Shown: positions 10,521-24,000, counted from the first letter of the stretch. The stretch: DNA of 64,000 nt from Prosapia bicincta (GCA_036971475.1 JBAIZL010000027.1:395001-459000), one strand, 5' to 3'. The notes: generated from the letters alone by a model not told the origin. Program-made: numbers and translations.

Positions 10521-11656
10521 GTAAACCTATTTGTACGGATAAACCTGACTGTTTGTTTCAAAATTATAAATAGTATCAAACAATTTTTATTGTTATTTTA
10601 AATACAATGATGAACCAAAAATAAAACAATATCTAACGCCTCCAAATTTTCAAAATGAAAATAAAACATTCATTTTATAAGTAAAACTGAATGTCATATT
10701 GGTAATACGGTATCCATTAGAACCACCCTTAATTACTTACATTCATCCCTCTGTAACATCTACTGGTTTTGTCAATTAATTACAGAAACGCTTTTAGTTT
10801 GCTGTAACTAATGAAAAGTATTTTTATATTTCGTATGCGATGTATGACCAAACGCTATGATCTGGATTGAATTAACGGATATATTTATAAATGTATTTAA
10901 TTTCTACTATTGCTCATAGAGTAAACTTTTCTACCCATAAATGTAATGTAACCAATCAACTAGAAGTAAATAAAATGGCTGAAAAAACTATACAAGCTGC
11001 TTCGAAACACTTGAAAAAAAAAGGCAACCGGATGATTCCGTTGGTGAATACAAACAGCATAAATTCCAGGTGTAGCCCAATATAACCTATATTTTTGTAT
11101 TTAGGGTGGCTGCTGACTGGTTTCTGTATATTGGAAGGTCGGACATGGTAGAAACATTTTGTTAGATTCAGATGAAAATTTGTATAGATAAGTTTTTTGG
11201 GTCACTGAGTAGGAATATAACGTCAAAATATTTGAACTTTTCAATTTAAAATATTTTGTTCGCATTAGCTTTAAAAAAAGTATTTTTTTTTTTTAACTAT
11301 TGACCACTTAGTTGAAGTAATACTATAAAATAAACAATTTTCTTAGTGCACAAAGTTTGCTAAAATGTGTACTAGGCTTGCAAAAAGGGTGTTAGCAATC
11401 ATTACAAAATTAATTATTTATATGTTTTTGAAGTTGCTGATCAAGAATATGATGCCAAAGTAATTAAATAATGCAATCAAGTGTGAACATTTTGCAACTT
11501 AAATTTTTGTTTACAATCTACCACCTAAATGAAATAATACAAAAACATAAACACATTTTTTAATGTACAAAAAACATTAAAATCATAAAATTAATAACAT
11601 TTTATTAATATTTTTTTTTTACGAATGATTGTGGTGTTTTCAGGACCCTAATTACT
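10521..11656. other. AT-rich non-coding stretch
   Basis: No gene is recognised; the open frame at 10,891-11,085 has no domain. The segment 10,728-10,765 (TTAATTACTTAC, then CATCCCTCTGTAACAT) resembles the opening of the 46-bp array at 11,650-11,690 and may be a diverged relative of it. Confidence 0.5.
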
Positions 11657-12716
11657 TATCTATCCCTCTATGTAACATTTTAAACCGGATCTCTATACTT
11701 TGGATCTATCCCTCTATGTAAAATTTTAAACCGGATCCCTAGACTTTGGATCCATCCCTCTATGTAACATTTTAAACCGGATCTCTATATTTTGGATCTA
11801 TCCCTCTATGTAACATTTTAAACCGGATCCCTAGACTTTGGATCCATCCCTCTATGTAACATTTTAAACCGGATCTCTATATTTTGGATCTATTCCTCTA
11901 TGTAACATTTTAAACCGGATCTCTATATTTTGGATCTATCCCTCTTTGTAACATTTTAAACCGGATCTCTATATTTTGGATCTATCCCTCTATGTAACAT
12001 TTTAAACCGGATCCCTAGACTTTGGATCCATCCCTCTATGTAACATTTTAAACCGGATCTCTATATTTTGGATCTATCCCTCTATGTAACATTTTAAACC
12101 GGATCTCTATATTTTGGTTCTATCCCTCTATGTAACATTTTAAACCGGATCTCTATACTTTGGATCTATCCCTCTATGTAACATTTTAAACCGGATCTCT
12201 ATACTTTGGATCTATCCCTCTATGTAACATTTTAAACCGGATCTCTATACTTTGGATCTATCCCTCTATGTAACATTTTAAACCGGATCCCTAGACTTTG
12301 GATCTATCCCTCTATGTAACATTTTAAACCGGATCCCTAGACTTTGGATCTATCCCTCTATGTAACATTTTAAACCGGATCTCTATACTTTGGATCTATC
12401 CCTCTATGTAACATTTTAAACCGGATCTCTATACTTTGGATCTATCCCTCTATGTAACATTTTAAACCGGATCCCTAGACTTTGGATCTATCCCTCTATG
12501 TAACATTTTAAACCGGATCTCTATACTTTGGATCTATCCCTCTATGTAACATTTTAAACCGGATCTCTATACTTTGGATCTATCCCTCTATGTAACATTT
12601 TAAACCGGATCACTATACTTTGGATCTATCCCTCTATGTAACATTTTAAACCGGATCCCTAAACTTTGGATCTATCCCTCTATGTAACATTTTAAACCGG
12701 ATCCCTAAAACCGGAT
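11657..12716. repeat. 46-bp minisatellite, about 23 copies
   Basis: Each unit reads TATCCCTCTATGTAACAT, then TTTAAACCGGATC, a variable hexamer region and TTTGGATC. Two main variants interleave: TCTATACTTTGG or TCTATATTTTGG, and CCTAGACTTTGG. The copies are highly similar, indicating recent expansion, and the last copy degenerates at 12,700-12,716. Confidence 0.95.
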
Positions 12717-12875
12717 TTTTATATATAAAAGTACTTACCTCTCTGAGGAGATTCCATTTTACAAAATTAAAATTTAATTAATAAGTTTTAACAAATTTAT
12801 TAAAAAATTAAAATTCAGATAATCGTGAACTAATGTAAAGTTTCTTGGTGTAATCATCTTGAATTCACTGAATAC
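12717..12875. other. AT-rich spacer
   Basis: Non-repetitive AT-rich sequence between the 46-bp array and the palindromic element. Confidence 0.5.
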
Positions 12876-13181
12876 ACTATAATTAAAAAGTACCTAGCTA
12901 AGTGAACACGTAATGGCTTACTTGCTGACGCGTTTCAAAACAATCGTTCCTTTTACGAAGCTAACCCTCTACTGGCGGCATCGTGCAAGGTACAAAGGCT
13001 GTAATGGGATGTATTTGTGACTGTAAAAGAGGTCACAACCAAAATACCCCACCCACTGCCTTTGTACCTAGCACAATGCCGCCAGTAGATGGTTAGCTTC
13101 GTAAAAGGAACGATTGTTTTGAAACGTGACATCAAGTAAGCCATTACGTATTCACCTAGCTAGGCACTTTTTAAATATAGT
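12876..13181. mobile_element. 306-bp palindromic (foldback/MITE-like) element
   Basis: Almost the whole element is one inverted repeat with arms of roughly 140 bp. It opens ACTATAATTAAAAAGTACC and closes with the imperfect complement, GGCACTTTTTAAATATAGT. Internal landmarks such as TTCGTAAAAGGAACGATTG and CTGGCGGCAT appear once per arm in opposite orientation. The centre is near GTGACTGTAAAAGAGGTCAC. It has no coding capacity, so it would be non-autonomous. No target-site duplication is clear. It lies about 290 bp upstream of the PKC exon. Confidence 0.8.
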
Positions 13182-13434
13182 TTATGTGAAGTTATTAAAA
13201 TTATGCTTCACATGACTTCTTTAGCTTATTTTGACCTGCAAAATCAATTGGTGAGGTCTTTTCAAATAATTTGCGGACACTCTGTGTAGTAACAGTTATT
13301 CAAGTACTATATTGATTCTATAGAATTAGAAAACGATTTCTTTTAACGTTGTTATATTAGTCGTATTATTACACTAAATATTGTTGTTTAAACAAAACTC
13401 AATAAGTTTATCCAGGCTTTGCACTGTAATGTAA

Positions 13435-14097
<663 letters not shown>

Positions 14098-14825
14098 GGT
14101 GTCTGTGACACAGTCCTGAGCTTCGACACAGTCCTGAGGTTCGACACAGTTGTGAGCTTCGACACAGTCGTGAGCTTCGACAAGGTCCTAAGCTTCGACA
14201 CAGTCGTGAGCTTCGACACAGTCCTGAGCTTCGACACAGTCGTGAGCTTCGACACAGTCCTGAGCTTTGACACAGTTGTGAGCTTCGACACAGTCCTGAG
14301 CTTTGATAAAGTTGTGAGCTTCGACACAGTCCTGAGCTTCAACAGAGTCTTGAGCTTCGATACAGTTAAGAGCTTCGACACAGTCCTGAGCTTCGATACA
14401 GTTGTGAGCTTCGACACAGTTCTGAGCTTCGACACAGTCGTGAGCTTCGACACAGTCCTGAGCTTCGATACAGTCCTGAGCTTCGATACAGTCGTGAGCT
14501 TCGATACAATCCTGAGCTTCGATGCAGTCCTGAGCTTCGATACAGTCCTGAGCTTCGATACAGTCCTGAGCTTCGATACAGTCGTGAGCTTCGATACAGT
14601 CATTAGCTTCGATACAGTGCTGAGCTTCGATACAGTCCTGAGCTTTGACACAGTCGTGAGCTTCAATACAGTCCTGAGCTTCGATACAATCCTGAGTTTC
14701 GATACAGTCCTGAGATTCGATACAGTTGTGAGCTTCGATACAGTCGTGAGCTTCGATACATTCCTGAGCTTCGATACAGTCCTGAGCTTCGATACAGTCC
14801 TGAGCTTTGATACATTTGCGAACTT
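14098..14825. repeat. 18-bp minisatellite, about 40 copies
   Basis: The unit is GAGCTTCGACACAGTCCT with variants GTCGT and GTTGT at the end. Copies before about 14,450 mostly read TTCGACACAG; later copies mostly read TTCGATACAG, with a few exceptions, so two sublineages expanded side by side. Because 18 is a multiple of 3, several frames on both strands stay open: (SFDTVL)n on plus, (IEAQDC)n and (KLRTVS)n on minus, up to 252 codons. Coding is judged unlikely, since several mutually exclusive frames are equally open. Confidence 0.95.
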
Positions 14826-14849
14826 TAAATGTCATATAAGACTTTGAAT

Positions 14850-14851
<2 letters not shown>

Positions 14852-14931
<80 letters not shown>
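14852..14931. repeat. (AT)n microsatellite, about 40 repeats
   Basis: An uninterrupted AT dinucleotide tract that begins shortly after the 18-bp minisatellite. Confidence 0.98.
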
Positions 14932-14932
<1 letters not shown>

Positions 14933-17165
14933 TGACCTTCGGTTGTATGGACTTAATTATTCACTCCATATTCATGAATCCGTAACGTGAAGATTCTCTC
15001 ACGTTTCGTTCCGTAAAACCTAACCTCACTTTTATAACTTAACGTAACGTCACCTGTCCATCACAAACTTGCAAAAACACATTTGTATTGCCCACATAGT
15101 TTGTATTTCTTAAAATAAATTCCAAAAATATATTCTGTATAAATATATTTGCGAATGTCAATTATATAAATGTAATAGATTTTATAATACCAATCGAAAT
15201 TAATATCTTCTTATCTTGAAATTTTATGAGTTCTTTTTGATAAAAACAAAATTACCAAAAATTATGCAAAATGTTTATTTAGGATTAAATTGATACTAGT
15301 TATTTAACCGGATAAAGTACTTACTGCCAGTAGGGAAGGGTCCTTTGCTTAGCAATTTCTTCCTGGGCACGATGTATTTAATCACGAATAAACCATTTTT
15401 ACATCACTAATAATTATGACAAAAATCTAGGATTTTAATATTTATCATACATATTTGTTTAAATACTTTTTCTAACTAATAGCTGACCCTGGACAAAGGT
15501 TTTTTTTACACTTAGCTTTATTACAAAAACAGGTTAATTGACTCTACATTCAATTTACCTTTACTTACCTTTACACAGACAAAGAGAAAGGACGTAATTT
15601 GGCGAGATTTCCTTTTGATCCAATCAAAGTAATTAACTCTGTGGAAACATTTCAAGCAGGTACTAAGGCTTCGCTGTTTGAAGTAATTTTAATTCCGAGG
15701 TTTGATAATTAGCTTTGTGTTTGCTCTCACTAAAAATTCTCCCAAGTGATTGAAACCGATTGCGTAAAACCTATCTCGATGTTGTACACATTTGCATACA
15801 ATAAAGAGTAACAAACATGGTCGCCGAGTGTTTTAACGCCATTATCGTGCCAGTTTACTCGCTTTATGATTAATTGAAACTGAGCAAACGCGATAAGGGT
15901 TGAGAGATTTAAACGCGCAATGAGTCGTGTTTTAAATGAAGGGTGATTTTAATGCTCAGTGTGACTTCTGTCATTAAAATCCTGAGAATAATAATTACAA
16001 CACAAAGTCAAACGATAAATTCTAACAAATTATAAAATAATGTTTTTAGAAACTTTCTTGGAAACGTAAAAAATCGTACTTGGTTAATTTTTTTTTAACG
16101 CGTTTCCCTGGTAAATATAATTTTCAATTATTATTTACATTCCCCTTTTTTGGTTATACATATTTAAAAAAATAAACAAAGTTTATGAAAAGAAATAAAA
16201 ATTGTACTTCGTATTTACTCTCCAACGTTATATTTTAATTAAATATCTTATTTTATAAAAAAAACTCAAAGAATGACTCATTTAAAAGATGGAGATAACT
16301 TATTGAGTAATTAGAAAAAATTAATGAAATATTTGAAGTATTTTTAAATACAAAAATCAACTTGCCTCAACAGACGTGTGTTTTGTCGGTAGTTAATTTT
16401 TATCTAAATAATAAACATCACCAACTCGTATTCTTTAATTTATTTTTTGTACGCGTTTCAATTTTATAAGTAATCATCATCATCAATGAGTATGAGAACC
16501 AACAAACTCTAAAGTATTTCTGTCAAGTTTCAGTCTAGACTTAGTGTAACGCACTCCATCCGCAATAATGACGACCGTGTCACTGAAACGCGTTTGAGAA
16601 AATAAATTATTTATTTTGAGTCGGGGTTTGTTTACTGACATTACCGTTGTCCAAAAGCTAAGCTCAAATTATTTTAACTTGATGCTTTTGGGAGTTTAAA
16701 TCATTTTATCTCCAAAGACAAGTAAATTTTTCATTGCAATTTAATTTGTTTTTAGACTTATCTGACTCTTATAATTAGAAAAAAATATATAAACTTGAAG
16801 ACAAAATATTGGAATCTGCTTTTACCAATGCGTTTTTTGTCTCAGATTGTTTAAAAAAAAGTTTCTTTCTTTGCATTTTCATTCAAGAAGTGATTTTAAA
16901 AACTTGCAACGTAAAACACTGAACGTTATAAAACTCACAATAAATTCAGTGATGAGTATTTATATTAAAAATTTACAAAATTATACATGTTTGGTTTTAT
17001 ACATTTGTTATTTGAGTGAATTTAGCCTAAAGAGCAAATTCGAAAAGAATTTGTGTATCTCCACCATACTAAAAATATTTTTCAAATCCTTATTTTAAAA
17101 GAATAATCTAAATAAATACATAAATGATTTCCAAATTGAGTAATACACCACAAATTGTCATTGTT
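14932..17165. other. AT-rich non-coding stretch (probably intronic)
   Basis: No exon is recognised. A CCTAACCTCAC word, common in insect intergenic DNA, occurs near 15,020. The open frame at 16,847-17,098 is Phe/Lys/Leu-rich AT-driven sequence. One small palindromic element (16,428-16,615) is listed separately. Confidence 0.55.
16428..16615. mobile_element. small palindromic element with GAAACGCGT cores
   Basis: The outer arms are inverted: AATTTATTTTTTGTACGCG on the left against CGCGTTTGAGAAAATAAATT on the right. Each arm reaches inward to a GAAACGCGT core. On the right (plus strand) the core is preceded by AATGACGACCGTGTCACT; on the left (minus strand) by GATGATGATTAC. The interior is unrelated. 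The arrangement parallels the elements at 19,192 and 28,288. Confidence 0.5.
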
Positions 17166-17167
17166 AT

Positions 17168-17239
<72 letters not shown>
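17166..17239. repeat. (CA)n(TA)n compound microsatellite
   Basis: About 14 CA repeats pass directly into about 23 TA repeats. Confidence 0.98.
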
Positions 17240-17242
<3 letters not shown>

Positions 17243-19191
17243 TCGTGATATTAATAATAATCGTATAAAATATTAATTATTGGAAAATATTCCCAGTGTT
17301 TTAGGGGTTGTTATCAAAAACATTCTACGATTTGTAAATGTCTCCTAAACTTTGAATCGTATAAAAATAATGTTAAGTTTATTTTCTCATTTCTAACTTT
17401 TTATGTTTAAACGTACCAAGTAGAAAATTATTCTCATTTATCTAAACCCATTAATAATGAAATTCTCATTTTCATGTTAATTGTAAAACTTTGTATTGAA
17501 AGGTTACCAAAGTCTTTCCTTGAGGGATATAATAGCTTTAAGACGGAATGCTCATTCATTCCCCGTGAGGAAGCAACGTTAAGGTGCTGTCTGCGTGCTT
17601 TACAAATCATTGCTGTACATCATTTAACTCTTTCTCTTCTGTCTAGACGTGCCTGCTTTCTGTCTTTCTATCTTTCTCTCTATGTTTGTTGCTAGCTTAG
17701 CGCCTGCCACATCAGGAGTTCTCAACCAAGCTTATACCGTATTAATCACGTAATGTTTCTCTTTAAAAACTCGTTTCTGCTACCTTTTTTTAGCATTTGT
17801 GTCTGCATGAACGACAGGATGCTGGTTCTGTGTGTTTTAAATAGAATTTAGCGATTAAAAAACATTTAAACTGTGACAATTAATCAAATCAATTAAACTG
17901 TATCAAGCTTGTCTGCTCTCTAAACCACACTAATAAACCTCACGATTAAACGTCACTAAACTAAACTCTTATAATTCTGTGTGTGTTTCAATGTAACCGG
18001 CTGTACGCTATAAATGTGCATTGTGAGAGTTTCTGTGATAACGTTATTTAGCTTACAAATGTGTATGTTTAGATCTTGCAGGAAGTTGGCTTAAACGTTA
18101 CGCTGGCGTAAGGTAAATCTATGTAACGTTAAGTAACAACATAAAGCTAGCGCGGTTGCTTGGCGCAAATGTAGAATAAGAAGGGGTAAGAGCTTTACAA
18201 TTCTGTGTATAATATTTTTGTTTCAAATATACGAGTAAGTGTAATATAAGAACTTATGGCCAATGTGTGTGGTATTAAAATTATAATATTTAGGCAGTTT
18301 ATTAGAATTCTATTAAATTATGAATTATATAAAACTACACATTTATTTTATTCTTGCTATTCGTCACTGGTCGTAATTGCTTATTTCCTGACTGTGTAAG
18401 GAGATGAGGTAAGTGATCCTAGAAATCCTAAAAAGAAATGAAATGAGTTTCTGCTTCGGAAACACAAACCCAAAAATATTTAAAAGTGAAAAACACTTAT
18501 AAACAACTTACAAATATAAATACTTAGAAGTAAAATATTTATTTATAGTAATACACGTTTCGGCAGCAACTTTGTCGTCATTAGTGACAATAATACATTT
18601 ATAGAAGAATCTCTAATAAAGAGAATATGGTTGTTGGAATATGTGTGGTCACTAATAAATTCTGTTGCGTAGGATGATGTTATAATTGATTTATAAATGA
18701 ATTCTTATAAGTTTTTTTTAGTTTAATTATAACAGAAACACAAACGTTTTCCGGACGCTGATGGCAATAAATTAATTTTAGTGAGGTAATGTTTAATATA
18801 TTAAAATAAAACTAAATTTCTGTCGCCTGTATCAAGGAAATATTTTTAATAAAAAACAAAACATACACTATTAATAGTTTATGTTTACTATTTTTTAATG
18901 GATGTGCGCGCTTATCTACTGAAGTTAATGCGTTGAAGCTTTTCATGAATTTAATAGCTTCACATTATCCAAATCAACAGTTTGTACAAGCAAGTGTGAT
19001 ATTTGACTGTTGATTGATGATAAGGCTTTTGATCATGTCAATATATTAAACACTCTATTTTTTATAAATATTTTTTGCCAATGTAATGTTTATTAGGTTA
19101 TATATATATATATATATAAACTTTGCAATGCTATTTTCTTGAATTCACTTATCGCTTACACTATAATGTACTTAAGCAAGAATCTTACTTG
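17240..19191. other. AT-rich non-coding stretch (probably intronic)
   Basis: No gene is recognised. The frame at 17,474-17,695 is not supported by any domain. A short TA tract lies at 19,098-19,118. A single GAAACGTGT-type motif is present at 18,554-18,588. Confidence 0.55.
18554..18588 (-). other. hammerhead-like motif (CTAATGACGAC ... CCGAAACGTGT)
   Basis: Read on the minus strand, CACTAATGACGACAAAG is followed by TTGCTGCCGAAACGTGT. The GAAAC core and its spacing match the other motifs in the window, but the first box reads CTAATGA instead of CTGATGA, so an active ribozyme is unlikely. No partner arm was found nearby. Confidence 0.2.
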
Positions 19192-19814
19192 GTATATATG
19201 CGAGTCGACTTTCGAAAACTATTAATTACGAAACACTTGTAAATGTTTATAAACTTGCCTATAGTAGCACTTACTCTGCTTGTTGAGGACGACCGTTTCG
19301 GGAGATGTGTCCCATTGTCAACTCAGGCCGTAACTGATCTCAAGGTTTACATAGGTTAGGGTGAGGGTGGGATATTTTGGCGATGTGGGTGTATTTTGTG
19401 TGTATTAGGAGTTATGATGTCAAAAAGTGCGTGTGAGTTGTAATGTAATTATGTATTGAGTATGTGTGTAGGGTGTAGTTTGAAGTGTCTGTATATTTCG
19501 TATTGTTCGGTTGTGTAGTGTTGGTTATTTCTGTGTTGTTTATGATAAATTTGTGGGTTAGATGTTATGTTTATGTAGTCGTGTTTGAGTTGACAATGGT
19601 ACACATCTCCCGAAACGGCCGTCCTCAACAAACAAAGTGCTACTATAGGCAAGTTTAAAACATTTAAAAGTGTTTAGTGATTACTAGTAGCTCACGCGAA
19701 GATGGAATCAACAAATGGAAATAATTACGCTTTCTCGTTTTCGAGCTTATTTTGTTACTTGAAAATGAGAACACGTGTTTAATAGTTCTCGAAAGTCGAC
19801 TCGCACATATATAT
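19192..19814. mobile_element. 623-bp palindromic element with asymmetric arms
   Basis: The left arm (19,192-19,325) begins GCGAGTCGACTTTCGA and runs inward through AACTTGCCTATAGTAGCAC and CCGTTTCGGGAGATGTGT to CATTGTCAACTCA. The right arm (19,586-19,814) is its reverse complement, but contains about 95 extra bases (near 19,690-19,785), so either an insertion hit one arm or a deletion the other. The spacer (19,326-19,585) is GT-rich and unrelated to the arms. Short frames inside (19,449-19,652 and 19,664-19,960, both minus) show no domain. Confidence 0.75.
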
Positions 19815-21063
19815 AAAGTATACATTGCCATACATGGCCTACAATAAACATAATAGCTTTCCGCTCTAAAAATAATTAATAAAAAAATATTGAAATACCC
19901 AGAATGTTGGGGAAATGGCTCCCGTAACTCATACGAGTTATATTTCTTCAACCTAAACAATCTCCCCCCCCCCCTTCCCCAGTTGTGAAGCCCGGGACTC
20001 GACGTTGATTACATTAACAGCAGATTTAGTTCTCTGGTTATATATAGGTCACCGTCTTATTCTCACTGGACTTCCTTCGGGCATTTGTTGCCTGAACAAG
20101 ATAAAACATTTAACCAATTTCCTAGAGAATCTGTTCTCTTAAGGAAGACTAAAGCCTTTACATTAAGCCTGCAGGGCCAAAGGGTCAGAACAAGGACGCC
20201 TAGATAAGGTAGTTTTCTTAGTAAAATTGGACAAAACAAAACTTTAGACACAACGTGGCTGAAATCGGAATTGGTTTCCCCTTTGTTGATTCAGACGGGG
20301 AAACTTTAAACCTATCTAAAATTATAAAGAAATCCATTATCTGGCCTGAAACTCGTATTATACGTTGCACGCTGTCTGTTGGCTAAAGAAATCTTTGGAA
20401 CTCTACAAAAGTTTGTCGATTTGTTTCCACTAGAATAGAGCAAAATGCTCAAGTTGGTACAATTCTGTGATACGTACGATAAAAGGTTTTGTAAAGTTTA
20501 CATCACAGATATATGTTTTCCCAGTGTTGGTGATTGAAGGATTGAATAAATTCTTAAATAAATTCTTAAATCACAAAAGTTCTCTGTCCAAACACCAATC
20601 TTTCTCTAATAATACTTTGCAGAATTAAACTTACATCATATTATATTTTCAATGCCTGAGTTAATCTTGTGAGACAAAAGTTATAAACTAGCCACTCTCA
20701 ACACGATACACATGTTTCGACATTACAAATTGCCTTCCTCAGAGTTAATAAATGTGTCACCGAAACACGTATAAAAATTATAACCGCAAGTGAGAGAAAG
20801 GTATTTCTTCCTTTTATAACATTCCTTATAAATAGTTTAATTTTTTTTTCTAACAAGCAAGGAATATTTTCTTTCTTTATGCTTTGACAAGCGAAGAATA
20901 TTTGTCTAACAGTGTGTTTTCATATAAAGGCTATTGGATATTGCTTTTGTATAGAGTGACGAGGTAATGGTATTATGATGGAGTAAAATGTCGATATTAG
21001 GTGAATCGAGAAATCCTAAGGTTTAACCTGAACTAATCGACAAGACGCTGGCGGGTTTATTTT
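19815..21063. other. non-coding stretch (probably intronic)
   Basis: It contains a poly-C run at 19,963-19,974 and a small inverted motif pair at 20,690-20,775. The frame at 20,063-20,251 minus has no recognised domain. Confidence 0.5.
20690..20775. other. inverted pair of GAAAC-type motifs around CTGAGGA
   Basis: On the minus strand CTGAGGAAGGCAATTTG is followed by TAATGTCGAAACATGTGT, and an ACACAT upstream could pair with ATGTGT. On the plus strand, 20,751-20,775 carries GTGTCACCGAAACACGTAT, so the two cores face each other. The CTGAGGA ... CGAAAC order fits the hammerhead core, but stem II is poor. Confidence 0.3.
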
Positions 21064-24000
21064 ACTATAAAGCTGCATTCAGCGTTGTGTATGACCATCC
21101 CCATGCACAATGTGCTATAAAGCTGCATTCAGCGTTGTGTCCTATCATCCCCTTGCACAATGTGCTATGAAGCTGCATTCAGCGTTGTGTCCTATCATCC
21201 CCATGCACAATGTGCTATGAAGCTGCATTCAGCGTTGTGTCCTATCATCCCCATGCACAATGTGCTATGAAGCTGCATTCAGCATTGTGTGCTAGCATCC
21301 CCTTGCACAATGTGCAATGAAGCTGCATTCAGCGTTGTGTCCTATCATCCCCTTGCACAATGTGCTATGAAGCTGCATTCAGCGTTGTGTCCTATCATCC
21401 TCATGCACAATGTGATATGAAGCTGCATTCAGCGTTGTGTTAGACCATTCCCATGCACAATGTGCTATAAAGCTGCATTCAGCGTTGTGTCTTATCATCC
21501 CCTTGCACAATGTGCTATGAAGCTGCATTCAGCGTTGTGTCCTATCATCCCCTTGCACAATGTGCTATGAAGCTGCATTCAGCGTTGTGTCCTATCATCC
21601 CCTTGCACAATGTGCTATGAAGCTGCATTCAGCGTTGTGTCCGACCATCCCCATGCACAATGTGCTATGAAGCTGCATTCAGCGTTGTGTCCGACCATCC
21701 CCATGCACAATGTGCTATGAAGCTGCATTCAGCGTTGTGTCCTATCATCCCCATGCACAATGTGCTATGAAGCTGCATTCAGCGTTGTGTCCGACCATCC
21801 CCATGCACAATGTGCTATAAAGCTGCATTCAGCGTTGTGTACGACCATCCCCATGCACAATGTGCTATGAAGCTGCATTCAGCGTTGTGTCCTATCATCC
21901 CCATGCACAATGTGCTATGAAGCTGCATTCAGCGTTGTGTCCTATCATCCCCTTGCACAATGTGCTATGAAGCTGCATTCAGCGTTGTGTCCTATCATCC
22001 CCATGCACAATGTGCTATGAAGCTGCATTCAGCGTTGTGTCCTATCATCCCCTTGCACAATGTGCTATGAAGCTGCATTCAGGGTTGTGTCCTATCATCC
22101 CCATGCACAATGTGCTATGAAGCTGCATTCAGCGTTGTGTGCTAGCATCCCCTTGCACAATGTGCAATGAAGCTGCATTCAGCGTTGTGTCCTATCATCC
22201 ACTTGCACAATGTGCTATGAAGCTGCATTCAGCGTTGTGTCCTATCATCCCCTTGCACAATGTGCTATGAAGCTGCATTCAGCGTTGTGTCCTATCATCC
22301 CCTTGCACAATGTGCTATGAAGCTGCATTCAGCGTTGTGTCCTATCATCCCCATGCACAATGTGCTATGAAGCTGCATTCAGCGTTTTGTCCTATCATCC
22401 CCTTGAACAATGTTCTATGAAGCTGCATTCAGCGTTGGGTCCTATCATCCCCTTGCACAATGTGCTATGAAGCTGCATTCAGCGTTGTGTCCTATAATCC
22501 CCTTGCACAATGTGCTATGAAGCTGCATTCAGCGTTGTGTCCTATCATCCCCTTGCACAATGTGCTATGAAGCTGCATTCAGCGTTGTGTCCGACCATCC
22601 CCATGCACAATGTGCTATGAAGCTGCATTCAGCGTTGTGTCCTATCATCCCCATGCACAATGTGCTATGAAGCTGCATTCAGCGTTGTGTCCTATCATCC
22701 CCTTGCACAATGTGCTATGAAGCTGCATTCAGCGTTGTGTCCTATCATCCCCTTGCACAATGTGCTATGAAGCTGCATTCAGCGTTGTGTCCTATCATCC
22801 CCTTGCACAATATGCTATGAAGCTGCATTCTGTGTTGTGTCCTATCATCCCCATGCACAATGTGCTATGAAGCTGCATTCAGCGTTGTGTGCTAGCATCC
22901 CCTTGCACAATGTGCAATGAAGCTGCATTCAGCGTTGTGTCCTATCATCCACTTGCACAATGTGCTATGAAGCTGCATTCAGCGTTGTGTCCTATCATCC
23001 CCTTGCACAATGTGCTATGAAGCTGCATTCAGCGTTGTGTCCTATCATCCCCTTGCACAATGTGCTATGAAGCTGCATTCAGCGTTGTGTCCTATCATCC
23101 CCATGCACAATGTGCTATGAAGCTGCATTCAGCGTTTTGTCCTAACATCCCCTTGAACAATGTTCTATGAAGCTGCATTCAGCGTTGGGTCCTATCATCC
23201 CCTTGCACAATGTGCTATGAAGCTGCATTCAGCGTTGTGTTCTATAATCCCCTTGCACAATGTGCTATGAAGCTGCATTCAGCGTTGTGTCCTATCATCC
23301 CCTTGCACAATGTGCCATGAAGCTGCATTCAGCGTTGTGTCCGACCATCCCCATGCACAATGTGCTATGAAGCTGCATTCAGCGTTGTGTCCTATCATCC
23401 CCATGCACAATGTGCTATGAAGCTGCATTCAGCGTTGTGTCCTATCATCCCCTTGCACAATGTGCTATGAAGCTGCATTCAGCGTTGTGTCCTATCATCC
23501 CCTTGCACAATGTGCTATGAAGCTGCATTCAGCGTTGTGTCCTATCATCCCCATGCACAATGTGCTATGAAGCTGCCTTCAGCGTTGTGTCCGACCATCC
23601 CCATGCACAATGTGCTATGAAGCTGCATTCAGCGTTGTGTCCTATCATCCCCTTGCACAATGTGCTATGAAGCTGCATTCAGCGTTTTGTCCTATCATCC
23701 CCTTGCACAATGTGCTATGAAGCTGCATTCAGCGTTGTGTCCTATCATCCGCTTGCACAATGTGCTATGAAGCTGCATTCAGCGTTGTGTCCTATCATTC
23801 CCATGCACAATGTGATATGAAGCTGCATTCAGCGTTGTGTCCTATCATCCCCTTGCACAATGTGCTATGAAGCTTCATTCAGCGCTGTGTCCTATCATCC
23901 CCTTGCACAATGTGCTATGAAGCTGCATTCAGCGTTGTGTCCTATCATCCCCTTGCACAATGTGCTATGAAGCTGCATTCAGCGTTGTGTCCTATCATCC

